Assembly: GCF_947500405.1 (NCBI RefSeq)
Contig: NZ_CANMRY010000012.1
Span: 29,832-93,831, forward strand
Source: an uncultured Maribacter sp.
GTDB taxonomy: Bacteria > Bacteroidota > Bacteroidia > Flavobacteriales > Flavobacteriaceae
DNA length: 64,000 bases
Direction: 5' to 3'
A program made the position numbers and the translations under genes. Below the pieces are notes generated by a model that ran no database searches, had not been told where the DNA came from, and worked only from the letters and a program-made list of their open reading frames with translations. Numbering within the stretch: the stretch's first letter is position 1; the number at the start of each line of letters is the position of its first letter. Shown piece after piece: positions 19,928-29,623 of the stretch.

Positions 19928-20452
19928 CTACTTCAAAGCTTCTCTTATTTTTTTATTCCAACGTAACTGCTCTTCTAGGTCTCTAGAAAAATTAGTTTCT
20001 TTATCATAAAGGTTTTGATAATCATTAAGCTCTTTCATAACCGCATTATAGATAAACTTTACTTCTTTTTTTAGACTACCATGGGTAAAGGTTTTAGAGT
20101 CTAGTTTTTTCTTTAATTTTCGAGCATAAAGTTCTGAAATATCAAAATGTAATTGCTCATGACTCAAAATAATAGAATCGCACAATGAAGGGTTGTACCA
20201 AGATTTTTCAGGATAAAAATAAGTGCTAACAGCAAAACTTACTTTTAGTTCTCCTCTTATTCTTTGAGCAGAATACTTATAAGTAAAACCACTTGCGGTT
20301 GTAGCAGCTGCTCTACTGGGTACAGGAACCCTTCCTCTAAAATCTTTCCAAGTTAACTTATCTTGTGCTTTCCACAGTATTGTAGAATACTCTTGCGCAC
20401 TTACTATAGATACACTAAAAAATAATAGAATAAAAAATCTTAGTGTACCCAA
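19928..20452 (-). CDS. DUF922 family predicted exported metalloprotease
   Basis: 174 residues with a TTG start at 20452, directly after an in-frame TAA; no ATG is available before the signal peptide (about 1-19, ending in VSAQ). The motif SHEQLHFDI contains an HExxH-like HEQLH zinc site. The WKDFRG segment near the start of the mature protein is typical of DUF922, described as predicted secreted zinc-dependent proteases. Activity is not demonstrated for the family as far as I know. It is the last gene of the guaA-LysM-DUF922 run, 25 nt after the LysM gene. Confidence 0.78.
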   Translation of the reverse strand: MGTLRFFILLFFSVSIVSAQEYSTILWKAQDKLTWKDFRGRVPVPSRAAATTASGFTYKYSAQRIRGELKVSFAVSTYFYPEKSWYNPSLCDSIILSHEQLHFDISELYARKLKKKLDSKTFTHGSLKKEVKFIYNAVMKELNDYQNLYDKETNFSRDLEEQLRWNKKIREALK

Positions 20453-20477
20453 TTAAATATGCTGTTTTTATTGCAAA

Positions 20478-22643
20478 CTATTCCTCTTCTTTAATTTGTT
20501 TTATTTGCATGTCATCATAACTCATAATATAAGATGCGTTGTTATAATAGCCTTGATTTCCTTTCTTAATATAATTAAAACCATTACCGTTATACTCTGT
20601 AGACCCAATAACCTTTGAGACTGCAAATAAATTATTCTTATAGGCTAATTTTAACAATATATCATACGTTAAATCAAATCCTCTTACCGCATATTTATCT
20701 GGAGTATCTCCAAATCTTTTTCTATACTGTTTTACAAAAGAATTATTAGACACTTCTTTATAAGCAGAAGGGTATGTAAAATTCAAATTAGATAAATGTA
20801 CATTAGAAATAACATCATTTTCAAATCCTTTATTTCTATTTGTAGTAAACATTTTTACAACTACATCTTTTGTATTTATTGAATTTAAGATTGAGCTTAC
20901 ACTAGATATTAATTTAGGATTAGCAGTTTCTACAAATACCCAATTTACCACCTCTTGTGAGAATAAAGCTGTAAGCTTTTCCAAATTAATTGCAACATTT
21001 TTCTTTTCCTCTTTTATTTCAACAATTTTAGCTTCTGAAAATCTTGCTGCTATTTTATCTTCTATAGGTTTATTATCACCATCTGCTATTATAATTATAT
21101 TTTCATCTTCAACTCTATTTTCTAAGTAAGTAAGCATACGCTCCCTCTGAACTTCATCAGAAGGATAAGAAAAGAAAACATTGTTATGTCCCATATTTTT
21201 TTTAACTGGAAAAGGAGCTACTACTGGAACATTACTTCTATTAGCCTGGCTGCAAACCTCTCTTAATGAAGCTCCATCTATAGGGCCAATAACTGCAGAA
21301 TAATCTCCCAAATTTTCTGCATTTAAAATATCTTTTGTTTTTTGTAAATCTAACTGATTATCTAGGGTTTTCACATCTACAGTCAGCCCTAATTTCTTTA
21401 AAGAATCTAACGCAACAAGTGCTCCAGAATATAACCCTAAACTGTACTTTAAATCATTTCTAGAGCTAATTTTCTTAATTGCATCTTGTTTATTAGACAC
21501 GTCTACCTTATCTAACCTAAAAGGCAAAAGAAATAAAATTTTAGAAGTATTACCCACAGCAATACTATCCATAAGATTCATTTTATCTAAAACTAACGAA
21601 TTCTTTACTTCAAAATCTCCAGTTTGACTTTTAGGTAGCTTTAATACCATACCAGCTTTTAACCCGTCTTTTAGATCTGGGTTTAAACGTAGTAATTCTC
21701 TATAACTAACTCCTAGTTTGCGAGTTAAAGAGAATTCGGTTTGTTTTGGCTTTACAACATAAAAATTAAAATTATCGGTATTAACAACGCCAGTATCTTC
21801 CTTCTTTTCAGGAATACGAAGAATCATCCCTTCTTTTAACCCTCCTCGTTTTTTAATCTCTGGGTTTAATTCTATTAATTCTTTTGAGGTATAACCAAAT
21901 TTCTTCTCTAAACTATAAAAAGTTTGTCCAGGAGGAACGGTATAAGACGTATACAATTGTACTTGCTGTTCCCCTACACTACTACCAGCTATTTTAGGAA
22001 GCTTTAGCTCACTTCCTTCTGCTAAATGCGTATTATTTTTAGAAAGCCTAGGATTTAAAACTAGTAAACTATCTATAGTAATACCATACTTATGAGCTAT
22101 ACTCCAACGTGTATCTTTTGTAGAAACAAGGTAAGTCTCATAATCATCCTCATTAATTTCAATTTCGGTTTGTTTTACTCTTTTGTATTTTGGAATACGT
22201 AAAACCATTTTCTTTTTTAAGGTAGAGGCATAAAGTGAAGGGTTATATTTTTTTATAAGTTCTTCTGTAATATGAAACCTTTTAGCAATGCCATATAAAG
22301 TTTCTTTCTTACGAACTTTATAGCTAGTAAAACCTATTGGCTCTTCTTGAGCAGAACTTTCTTCTTTTTCGGTAGTAGTTCTTGGTTTTGTTTTTACAAC
22401 TTCTTGTACTTTTTTTGGATCTAAAGGAATAACTAGAATAGTACTTTTTATAAGTGGCTTATTCTTTTTTAATTCTTTATTATAAGTAAGAATATCTTCT
22501 TGCGAAACTTTATATTGTTTAGCAATAGCTTCTAAAGTCTGCCCGCTTTTTACAGCATGAGTTGTAAATTTCTGAGCATTAATAGTATTGCTTATGAAAA
22601 CAAAAAGAACTGCAAAAAAAATGTTTTTAAGTATTAATTTCAT
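20478..22643 (-). CDS. Exported protein with five LysM domains and a periplasmic-binding-protein-like domain
   Basis: 721 residues from the ATG at 22643, two bases after the guaA stop; an ATG at 22655 would overlap guaA and precede the signal peptide. The signal spans about 1-23. Five LysM modules follow (near 27-75, 105-155, 168-220, 235-285 and 295-342), each with the xxYxVxxxxTxxxIAxxF pattern that binds peptidoglycan. The C-terminal 350 residues resemble the type 1 periplasmic binding fold (LGLYSGALVALDSL, YSAVIGPIDGA, VPVVAPFP). The role is unknown; ligand sensing at the cell wall is possible. The guaA neighbourhood gives no functional hint. Confidence 0.85.
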   Translation of the reverse strand: MKLILKNIFFAVLFVFISNTINAQKFTTHAVKSGQTLEAIAKQYKVSQEDILTYNKELKKNKPLIKSTILVIPLDPKKVQEVVKTKPRTTTEKEESSAQEEPIGFTSYKVRKKETLYGIAKRFHITEELIKKYNPSLYASTLKKKMVLRIPKYKRVKQTEIEINEDDYETYLVSTKDTRWSIAHKYGITIDSLLVLNPRLSKNNTHLAEGSELKLPKIAGSSVGEQQVQLYTSYTVPPGQTFYSLEKKFGYTSKELIELNPEIKKRGGLKEGMILRIPEKKEDTGVVNTDNFNFYVVKPKQTEFSLTRKLGVSYRELLRLNPDLKDGLKAGMVLKLPKSQTGDFEVKNSLVLDKMNLMDSIAVGNTSKILFLLPFRLDKVDVSNKQDAIKKISSRNDLKYSLGLYSGALVALDSLKKLGLTVDVKTLDNQLDLQKTKDILNAENLGDYSAVIGPIDGASLREVCSQANRSNVPVVAPFPVKKNMGHNNVFFSYPSDEVQRERMLTYLENRVEDENIIIIADGDNKPIEDKIAARFSEAKIVEIKEEKKNVAINLEKLTALFSQEVVNWVFVETANPKLISSVSSILNSINTKDVVVKMFTTNRNKGFENDVISNVHLSNLNFTYPSAYKEVSNNSFVKQYRKRFGDTPDKYAVRGFDLTYDILLKLAYKNNLFAVSKVIGSTEYNGNGFNYIKKGNQGYYNNASYIMSYDDMQIKQIKEEE

Positions 22644-22645
22644 AT

Positions 22646-24178
22646 TTATTCCCATTCTATAGTTGCTGGTGGTTTAGAGCTAATATCATAAACAACTCTA
22701 TTTACACCTCTTACTTTATTTATTATATCGTTAGATGTTTTTTGTAAAAATTCATACGGTAAATTTACCCAATCTGCCGTCATACCATCTGTGCTTTCTA
22801 CAGCACGTAAAGCTACACATTTTTCATAGGTACGTTCATCTCCCATAACACCTACACTATTTACAGGTAAAAGCATTGCTCCTGCCTGCCAAACTTTATC
22901 ATACAAACCCCATTCTTTTAATCCGTTTACAAAAATAGCGTCTACTTCTTGTAAGATAGAAACTTTTTCTGGAGTTATATCTCCAAGTATACGAATTGCT
23001 AATCCAGGGCCTGGAAAAGGGTGTCTTCCTAATAGTTCAGGGTCTATCCCCATACTAGCACCTACTCTACGAACCTCATCTTTAAATAACATTCGTAATG
23101 GCTCTACCACATCTAACTTCATATAATCTGGTAAACCACCTACATTATGATGACTTTTTATAGTTGCTGATGGCCCTCCAGTTGCAGATACAGATTCTAT
23201 TACATCTGGATAAATAGTTCCTTGAGCTAACCATTTAGCATCTTCTACAAGATGAGATTCATCATCAAAAACCTCTATAAAGACTCTTCCTATAATTTTC
23301 CTTTTCTTTTCTGGATCACTCTCCCCTGCTAGTTCATCCAAAAAGCGTGCCGAAGCGTTTACTCCCTTTACATTTAGTCCCATACCTTCGTACTGTGCTA
23401 ATACACTTTGGAACTCATTTTTACGTAAAAGACCATTATCTACAAAAATACAATACAAGTTTTTTCCTATTGCTTTATGTAAAAGAACAGCTGCTACAGT
23501 AGAATCTACTCCTCCAGATAACCCTAAAATTACTTTATCTTCTCCTATTTTTTCTTTTAGTTCTGAAACAGTTGTATCTACAAAAGCATCTGGAGTCCAA
23601 GTTTGCGTTAATCCTGCTATTTTAACTAAAAAATTCTCTAGTAACAATTTACCATCTTTAGAATGGTATACCTCTGGGTGAAATTGAATAGCATATGTAT
23701 CTTCATCTTCAATTTTATATGCTGCATTTTCCACATCATGTGTACTTGCTAATTTCTTTGCATTTGTAGGCAACTCCTTAATTGTATCACTATGACTCAT
23801 CCAAACTTGGCTTCCTTCTGATATATTTTCTAAAAAAAGCTCACCCTTTTCTACAAAAGATAAATTTGCTCTACCATATTCTCTTGTGTTTGATGGCGCT
23901 ACATTACCACCTCCAAAATGTGCTAAATATTGGGCACCATAACACACTGCTAAAAGCGGTTTTTTTCCTCTAATCTCAGATAAGTCTGGATGTGGCGCAT
24001 CTTCTGCTCTCACCGAAAAGGGAGAACCTGAGAGTATTACCGCTTTATATCCAGAAAGGTCTTTTGGAAGGTTGTTATAAGGTTTTATTTCACAGAAAAT
24101 ATTTAGTTCTCTAACTCGTCTGGCGATAAGTTGTGTGTACTGAGAACCAAAATCTAGTATTAGGACGTTATTTTGCAT
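22646..24178 (-). CDS. guaA: GMP synthase (glutamine-hydrolysing)
   Basis: 510 residues from the ATG at 24178; the TTG at 24184 adds two and is unlikely. The class I glutaminase domain (1-190) has its nucleophile in AVCYGAQ (Cys79) and the pair in FHPEVYHS. The PP-loop ATPase has [11 protein letters not shown] near 218, and the C-terminal dimerisation domain is complete to the final IEWE. It converts XMP to GMP. A minus-strand -7 element TATTTTTG at 24182-24189 ends only four bases before the ATG, so the message may be nearly leaderless. The LysM gene follows after two bases. Confidence 0.97.
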   Translation of the reverse strand: MQNNVLILDFGSQYTQLIARRVRELNIFCEIKPYNNLPKDLSGYKAVILSGSPFSVRAEDAPHPDLSEIRGKKPLLAVCYGAQYLAHFGGGNVAPSNTREYGRANLSFVEKGELFLENISEGSQVWMSHSDTIKELPTNAKKLASTHDVENAAYKIEDEDTYAIQFHPEVYHSKDGKLLLENFLVKIAGLTQTWTPDAFVDTTVSELKEKIGEDKVILGLSGGVDSTVAAVLLHKAIGKNLYCIFVDNGLLRKNEFQSVLAQYEGMGLNVKGVNASARFLDELAGESDPEKKRKIIGRVFIEVFDDESHLVEDAKWLAQGTIYPDVIESVSATGGPSATIKSHHNVGGLPDYMKLDVVEPLRMLFKDEVRRVGASMGIDPELLGRHPFPGPGLAIRILGDITPEKVSILQEVDAIFVNGLKEWGLYDKVWQAGAMLLPVNSVGVMGDERTYEKCVALRAVESTDGMTADWVNLPYEFLQKTSNDIINKVRGVNRVVYDISSKPPATIEWE

Positions 24179-24281
24179 GCGCAAAAATAGTAATTTGAAA
24201 ATTTTAAGAAAGCATCTTCAAAAGATATTTATTCAAGTATTTTAAAATTTATCAAAAGAGACGTAATTAAAAAAGTCATTT

Positions 24282-24316
24282 ATAATAAAAAAAGCTTAGG
24301 AACCACCCTAAGCTTT
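24282..24316 (-). terminator. Terminator-like hairpin upstream of guaA
   Basis: AAAGCTTAGG (24291-24300) pairs with CCTAAGCTTT (24307-24316), a 10-bp perfect stem with a 6-nt loop. On the minus strand the stem is followed by a T-rich run (A-run at 24287-24293 of the plus strand). It lies about 100 nt before guaA. It may block transcription entering from upstream or act as an attenuator; no minus-strand gene ends here. Confidence 0.5.
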
Positions 24317-24468
24317 ACATCGAAATTAAAAACCAACCTAAACACATAAAACCATAAAGATTTTATATAAAATTCTTTTTCATAGGAATTTTTATATATA
24401 ACAACTGAAAAAATAAAAACCCTACTTTATGAGATTTTTCTTACCTTTATGTTAACTTAAAACATATT

Positions 24469-25014
24469 ATGACTAATCTCTATTTACAAGAAATTAAGTC
24501 TGAGCTAAAATTAGCATTAACAAAAAAAAACCATCCCCTAAAATTTTGTGTTCTTGGTACTATTGGTTCAGAAAATACTCCTCAATTAAGAATCATTGGA
24601 CTTAGAAAGTTCACGGATGATTTTAGTTTTACTTTATATACCGATAGGCGTTCTGCCAAAGTATCTCAAATAACAAAAAATTATAATGTTAGTTTATTAT
24701 TTTATCATCCTGTAAAAAAATTACAAATAAAAATTGAAGGAATTGCTAACGTTGTTAAAGACTGTGGTTTATTAAAAGAACAATGGTTAAAAATAAATGA
24801 AAAAGCAAAAAGAGACTATACTACAATGTTTGCTCCTGGCAGTAAAATAAACAGTCCTGAAGAAATAACATACCTTAAAGAAAAAAACTTTTTTTCTAGT
24901 ATAGAAATAAAAGCTGAAACAATAGAATATCTAAAACTAAAAGAAACAAGCCATTTTAAAGTTCAATTTCATAAAGATATAAATGGCTGGGTTAGTGAAT
25001 TTCTTGTTCCTTAA
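24469..25014 (+). CDS. Pyridoxamine 5'-phosphate oxidase-like FMN-binding protein
   Basis: 181 residues with the split-barrel fold typical of PNPOx-like flavoproteins. Visible segments are FCVLGTIGSENTPQLRII, FTLYTDRRSAKVSQI, which matches the FMN-phosphate region, and VSLLFYHPVKKLQIKIEG. It lacks the C-terminal PNPOx signature of true PdxH, which is also longer, so it is better described as a general-stress or substrate-unknown member. It is a single plus-strand gene ending two bases before the convergent decarboxylase. Confidence 0.8.
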   Translation: MTNLYLQEIKSELKLALTKKNHPLKFCVLGTIGSENTPQLRIIGLRKFTDDFSFTLYTDRRSAKVSQITKNYNVSLLFYHPVKKLQIKIEGIANVVKDCGLLKEQWLKINEKAKRDYTTMFAPGSKINSPEEITYLKEKNFFSSIEIKAETIEYLKLKETSHFKVQFHKDINGWVSEFLVP

Positions 25015-25015
25015 A

Positions 25016-26386
25016 CTACTCCATAGTTTTTAAAATAGCATTTATATCTTCCTCTGTAGTATCTGGGTTTATAAAACAAAAACGGGATACTGTCTCGAAA
25101 GTATTTCCTACTTTCCATTTTGTTGGGGTTACAAGAGCAAAGCCTTCTTTATAGTTTTTATAGGTCCAATCTCTATAATCATTAGGAGACCAACCTTTTC
25201 TCCTAAATAAAACGCAGGACAAACTAGGTTCCCTAACTAATTCTACTATTGGATTTTTTGTAATTATTTCTCCAGCTAAATTAGCTAGTTCAATACCTTG
25301 TTCTACTGCAGATTTATACAAATTTGTTCCATGCATTGCTAAAGAAAACCACAGAGGCAACCCCCTTACTCTTCTTGTTAATTGAATTTGATAGTCAGAT
25401 GGATTAAAACCATGAGCTCCTCCGTCTTTATAAATATCTAAATAACTTCCTTCTTGCGAATGCGCTTCTTTTGCTAATTCTGGGTTTTTATATATTACAG
25501 CACCACAATCATAAGGAGAAAACAACCATTTGTGAGGGTCAATCGTAATACTATCTGCTTTTTCTATGCCATTAAATAAATGACGAACAGAGTCTGCCGC
25601 TAAAGCTCCACCGCCATATGCCGCATCTACATGAAACCAAAGACTTTCCTTCTCACAAATATCTGCTATTCCACTTAGATCATCTATAATTCCTGCGTTT
25701 GTTGTTCCTCCTGTAGCTACTACAGAAAAAAGCCTTTTACGATCTACATTATCTAAACTATTTATAGCCTTTTCTAAATCATGCCTAGACATTAAATCCT
25801 CCGTAGGGACTAAAAAAACATCTACATCTATAACTTTTGCCATAGCTTTTATAGAAGAATGTGCTCCTATAGAAGTTATTATTAACCCTTTTTTATTTAA
25901 ATTCTGAACGTCTTTACGCCAGTTTTCTCTAGCTGCTACCATTGCAGATAAATTAGCCGCAGTACCACCACTTGTAAACACACCAAAAGCTTTATCTGGT
26001 AACCCTGTCAAGGAAACCAACCACTTCATAGCTTCGTTTTCTGCAAAAATACCGCCAGCTCCTTCCATCCAATAAGCGCCATGTATACTAGATGCCGATG
26101 TGACTAGATCAAACATAATGGCCGCTCTTGTTGGCGCGGCTGGAACAAATGCTAAATGTCTAGGGTGATCTATAGGAACCGTAGCTTTAATTAAAACATC
26201 TTTAAATAAATTAAATGCATTTTCTCCCCCTATTCCTTCAGGTGTTATGGTTTCTCCTACTATTTCCCTTAATTCCTCTTCTTTTTTGGGCTTCCCAAAC
26301 TCTGGATTTGTTTTTGCTATCCTATCTATAGCATACTTTACAACATCCAATGTCATTTCAACTAAACCAATATCTATATTATGCAT
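25016..26386 (-). CDS. PLP-dependent group II amino acid decarboxylase
   Basis: 456 residues of the glutamate/aromatic amino acid decarboxylase family. The PLP lysine is Lys286 in IDPHKWLF; the ring-stacking histidine is probably His176 in GAHSSIKAM, and Asp254 is in FHVDAAYGGG. It is cytosolic and catalyses amino acid decarboxylation to an amine; the substrate cannot be told from sequence. A -7 element TAACTTTG (minus strand, 26405-26412) lies 18 nt upstream. A 74-nt gap separates it from the membrane protein gene upstream on the same strand. Confidence 0.88.
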   Translation of the reverse strand: MHNIDIGLVEMTLDVVKYAIDRIAKTNPEFGKPKKEEELREIVGETITPEGIGGENAFNLFKDVLIKATVPIDHPRHLAFVPAAPTRAAIMFDLVTSASSIHGAYWMEGAGGIFAENEAMKWLVSLTGLPDKAFGVFTSGGTAANLSAMVAARENWRKDVQNLNKKGLIITSIGAHSSIKAMAKVIDVDVFLVPTEDLMSRHDLEKAINSLDNVDRKRLFSVVATGGTTNAGIIDDLSGIADICEKESLWFHVDAAYGGGALAADSVRHLFNGIEKADSITIDPHKWLFSPYDCGAVIYKNPELAKEAHSQEGSYLDIYKDGGAHGFNPSDYQIQLTRRVRGLPLWFSLAMHGTNLYKSAVEQGIELANLAGEIITKNPIVELVREPSLSCVLFRRKGWSPNDYRDWTYKNYKEGFALVTPTKWKVGNTFETVSRFCFINPDTTEEDINAILKTME

Positions 26387-26460
26387 ATTTTTAATTTAAC
26401 AACTCAAAGTTAATCTATTGGCTAGACCATTCCGTGGGCTAACAAAAAATAAAACTGTTC

Positions 26461-27840
26461 TTAATCTAAATAAAAACTTAGATTCTCTTTTTCTTTTCCA
26501 AACTTATAAATTCTATGAACTTCTTTTATATCTATAGATTTTAAAGAATCTGAATTAATTTTAACCACAACACGTTGTCCTTTTTTCTCTTTAGATATTG
26601 GCAACGTAAAATCATCTAAAGACAAAACTTCTCTTTCTGGGTTTAAAAATCTAATATTACCTGCATAGGTAACATCTGGCAAAACCCATTGCTTTTCCTT
26701 AAAATTAGCATTTAAATCTTCCGAAACTCTATTAAAGCTGTAATGCACTGATGAAGGTATTTTCAAAACTTTTTCTATTGGAGTTCTTATTGTTTGCGCA
26801 AAAATTATAAAAAGAAAAAAGAGGAAACCATAGTTTACATATTTAGTAAGACTCTTTACTTTAACTAGAGATAACAAAAGAACTACATAAGGAATAAATA
26901 AAGGCAAGAGCCATCTGGTATGTACCTTAACTATACTCGCACTTACAAATACTACCAATAGAACTACAACTTGTGCTATAAATACATGCTTTAACCAACT
27001 ACTCTTAACGGTACCCACCACAACTTTTTTTCTCCAAAAAAGGATTCCAAAAAATAAAAGCAGAGGCAGAATTAAATTAAATATGCTATTAAAAAAAGCT
27101 AAAAAACTTGAAATTATAGGTACAGTGTTTTCTATGTCTGTATTTGTTTTTAGAGCAACACTTTTATATAACTCATCAACAAAATAAGAACTAGAAAGCA
27201 AGTCATAAAAGTGAGGAAAAATAAGAACAACTATTAAGACAATAGTTCCTATTATTCTTTTATTTAAAATTATTTTTTTTAAAGAATTACTAAAAGGAAT
27301 AGCAAATAGCAATGCCCCTAACATTAAAAAATAATTATACTTTGTTAAGATTCCTAAACTAATTACTAATCCTAATAGCACATAGTTAAAAGTAGATTTA
27401 TTAGTAATTAAACGTTGTATAAAAATAAAAGTCAATACAACGGATAAACACAATAGTGATGTATGTGATAACCTTCTAAATGTAAAGTCTATAAATACCG
27501 GCACTAAAGTTAATAGAATAACAGCTAAAGCTGCTTGTTCTTTATTTTTTAGATATTGCTTTCCAAAAAAATACACACTGCCTATTGTACCACTAAATAA
27601 TAAAGCGCGTAAAAATGAAAATGAAAGTTTGGTAACCCCAAGTCCTTTATTTACTAATATTTGAAGCCATGTATATACAGGTGGTTGATCATCATAGGTT
27701 AATCGCCACCATTGGGAATAAAATGCCTGTTCTGCATCTTCTAACTCTAATGCAGCTTTCATGTAACTAATACAAATAATTGCTAATCCACTTAATAAAG
27801 CCAGTATTACAATCTTCTTAGACACATTGTAGGTTTGCAT
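26461..27840 (-). CDS. GT39-type membrane glycosyltransferase
   Basis: 459 residues with about ten membrane segments and a soluble C-terminal tail of about 90 residues. The first periplasmic loop has ELEDAEQAFYSQWW, carrying the acidic residue expected of polyprenyl-phosphate-sugar transferases such as ArnT/PMT, and the DDQPPVYTW motif. It probably moves a sugar from a lipid carrier to an envelope acceptor. It starts nine bases after the bshC stop, so the two are co-transcribed, although no functional link is obvious. Confidence 0.78.
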   Translation of the reverse strand: MQTYNVSKKIVILALLSGLAIICISYMKAALELEDAEQAFYSQWWRLTYDDQPPVYTWLQILVNKGLGVTKLSFSFLRALLFSGTIGSVYFFGKQYLKNKEQAALAVILLTLVPVFIDFTFRRLSHTSLLCLSVVLTFIFIQRLITNKSTFNYVLLGLVISLGILTKYNYFLMLGALLFAIPFSNSLKKIILNKRIIGTIVLIVVLIFPHFYDLLSSSYFVDELYKSVALKTNTDIENTVPIISSFLAFFNSIFNLILPLLLFFGILFWRKKVVVGTVKSSWLKHVFIAQVVVLLVVFVSASIVKVHTRWLLPLFIPYVVLLLSLVKVKSLTKYVNYGFLFFLFIIFAQTIRTPIEKVLKIPSSVHYSFNRVSEDLNANFKEKQWVLPDVTYAGNIRFLNPEREVLSLDDFTLPISKEKKGQRVVVKINSDSLKSIDIKEVHRIYKFGKEKENLSFYLD

Positions 27841-27849
27841 TTTTTACTA

Positions 27850-29454
27850 TTAATCCATTACAAGAACTGAAAAATTTCCCAATAATGGGTTAAGTTTACT
27901 TATTAGTTTAGGAATAAGTTCTTCCCCGTATTCTAAATAAAATTCTGAGAAATTGGCATTACGCTCTTGCAAAGAATGGTTTGGAAAAAGTTCATTTTGC
28001 AAATCAGACATTCTAATTACATGATCCTTTAATTTAATTTTCTGTGCTTTTAAAAGACGTTTCTCCAATGCATCTAACCCTTTTAATTGCTTAATTTCTT
28101 GTGCTTTTACTGCTCCTAAGAAAGATTTATCTGTTTGTTCTGCCAAACTATACATATTAGCAAACTGCTCTTGCAAATGGTTGCGTTGTTCTGTAAAGTC
28201 TATATTAATATTAGATATTTCTCTTATTTTCTTATTGATTAAGCTATTCTGTTTTAAAAATAAATCTGGAATAGACAAATTCATCTTATCCATTTTGTTC
28301 TTTTGTTTCCCTTTCATGAGTAAGACAGAGTTACGAAGTAATAGTGTAGGAAAAGGCACCTCCATTGCCTTAAACATATTTTTTAGTTCTAACCAATATG
28401 CTATTTCTCCTCCTCCTCCAATATAACAAAGGTTAGGCAAAATTACTTCTTGGTATAATGGCCTTGCAATTACATTTGGAGAAAACCTTTCTGGGTATGT
28501 ATTTAATTCTTTTTCTAATTCCTCTTTACTAAATAGTAACTCTGTATTATTTATATAAAAAAGCCCTTCTTTTTCAATAATTCGTTCTCTAACACCTTCT
28601 AACAAATAAAAATAATTTATCTCTCTTGGGTTTACTTGTATAGTATACTGATTAGAAGTTTGTTGAATATGTTCTATAGTTTTAGATACCTCTTTAAAAG
28701 CTATAGTATCTAATATATCTTTTTTAGCATACGGTATTAAATTTTGTTTTAGTTCTTTAGAATCTCCGTCTACAATTACCAAACCATATTCCTTAAAAAA
28801 CTCATTTACTAAATATCTTGTAGCCTCTGTAAGGGTATCCTGTTTTAAATACGCATTTTTAAAAACTTCTTTTAAATAACTTGCATTTTTACTAGTTCCT
28901 AATTCTTTTTCTAAAATTGCAAACACCTCTTCTAATCCATCTGTATTTAGCTTCCCAACAGCTCCACTTGCCTCCTTATTCCATTGTATTTTTTTACCTC
29001 GAAAATTAAAATAATTTATTTCTTCAAAATCATGGTCTTCAGTTGCCATCCAGTATACGGGAACAATTTTATATCCAGGATTTTCTTCTTCTATTTTCTT
29101 GGCAAGATTTATGGTAGATATAATCTTATATAAGAAATACAATGGTCCCGTAAATAAGTTTAATTGATGCCCTGTAACAATTGTAAACGTTTTAGTTTCT
29201 TTTAAAGCATCTATATTTTGCATAGTGCTTTTGGATGCTTTTATGTTTTTATATTGTTTTTCTAAAACACAAGACAACACCTCTCTATTTGCAGCAGGAA
29301 AATGATTTTCTTTTTCTTTTATTTGATTTTTTATTCCATCTAAATTAGGAAAATTAGAATACAAACTCGCTACAAATTCTTCCTGATCTAAGTAATCTAA
29401 AATTAATTTTGAAAAAAAACCTGTGCTTCTAAAAGAAATACAATCTACATCCAT
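27850..29454 (-). CDS. bshC: Bacillithiol biosynthesis cysteine-adding enzyme BshC
   Basis: 534 residues, normal BshC length. It adds cysteine to glucosaminyl-malate in the last step of bacillithiol synthesis, the low-molecular-weight thiol of Firmicutes and many Bacteroidota. Family segments visible are TIVTGHQLNLFTGPLYFLYK near 95, PVYWMATEDHDFEEI near 137 and NVIARPLYQEVILPNLCYIGG near 338. A coiled C-terminal region ends with FPNHSLQERN. BshA and BshB are not in the window. It is the first gene of a unit with the GT39-type protein. Confidence 0.93.
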   Translation of the reverse strand: MDVDCISFRSTGFFSKLILDYLDQEEFVASLYSNFPNLDGIKNQIKEKENHFPAANREVLSCVLEKQYKNIKASKSTMQNIDALKETKTFTIVTGHQLNLFTGPLYFLYKIISTINLAKKIEEENPGYKIVPVYWMATEDHDFEEINYFNFRGKKIQWNKEASGAVGKLNTDGLEEVFAILEKELGTSKNASYLKEVFKNAYLKQDTLTEATRYLVNEFFKEYGLVIVDGDSKELKQNLIPYAKKDILDTIAFKEVSKTIEHIQQTSNQYTIQVNPREINYFYLLEGVRERIIEKEGLFYINNTELLFSKEELEKELNTYPERFSPNVIARPLYQEVILPNLCYIGGGGEIAYWLELKNMFKAMEVPFPTLLLRNSVLLMKGKQKNKMDKMNLSIPDLFLKQNSLINKKIREISNINIDFTEQRNHLQEQFANMYSLAEQTDKSFLGAVKAQEIKQLKGLDALEKRLLKAQKIKLKDHVIRMSDLQNELFPNHSLQERNANFSEFYLEYGEELIPKLISKLNPLLGNFSVLVMD

Positions 29455-29623
29455 ACATAAAAAAATATCTTGTAAAGATAAAACTCTACTATTTTACAGT
29501 TCCTAAAAATAAGTTAATTACACAGGTTTTAAAAAAGACACATTTATAAAATCAATAATAACGACCCCCCTTATTCATTAATATTTGCTAGATTTGATTT
29601 TTTAGTACTTAAACTAACTGTTA

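Noticed and set aside
24179..24184. guaA start at TTG 24184
   Set aside because: An ATG six bases later gives the normal GuaA start, and the TTG overlaps the predicted -7 element.
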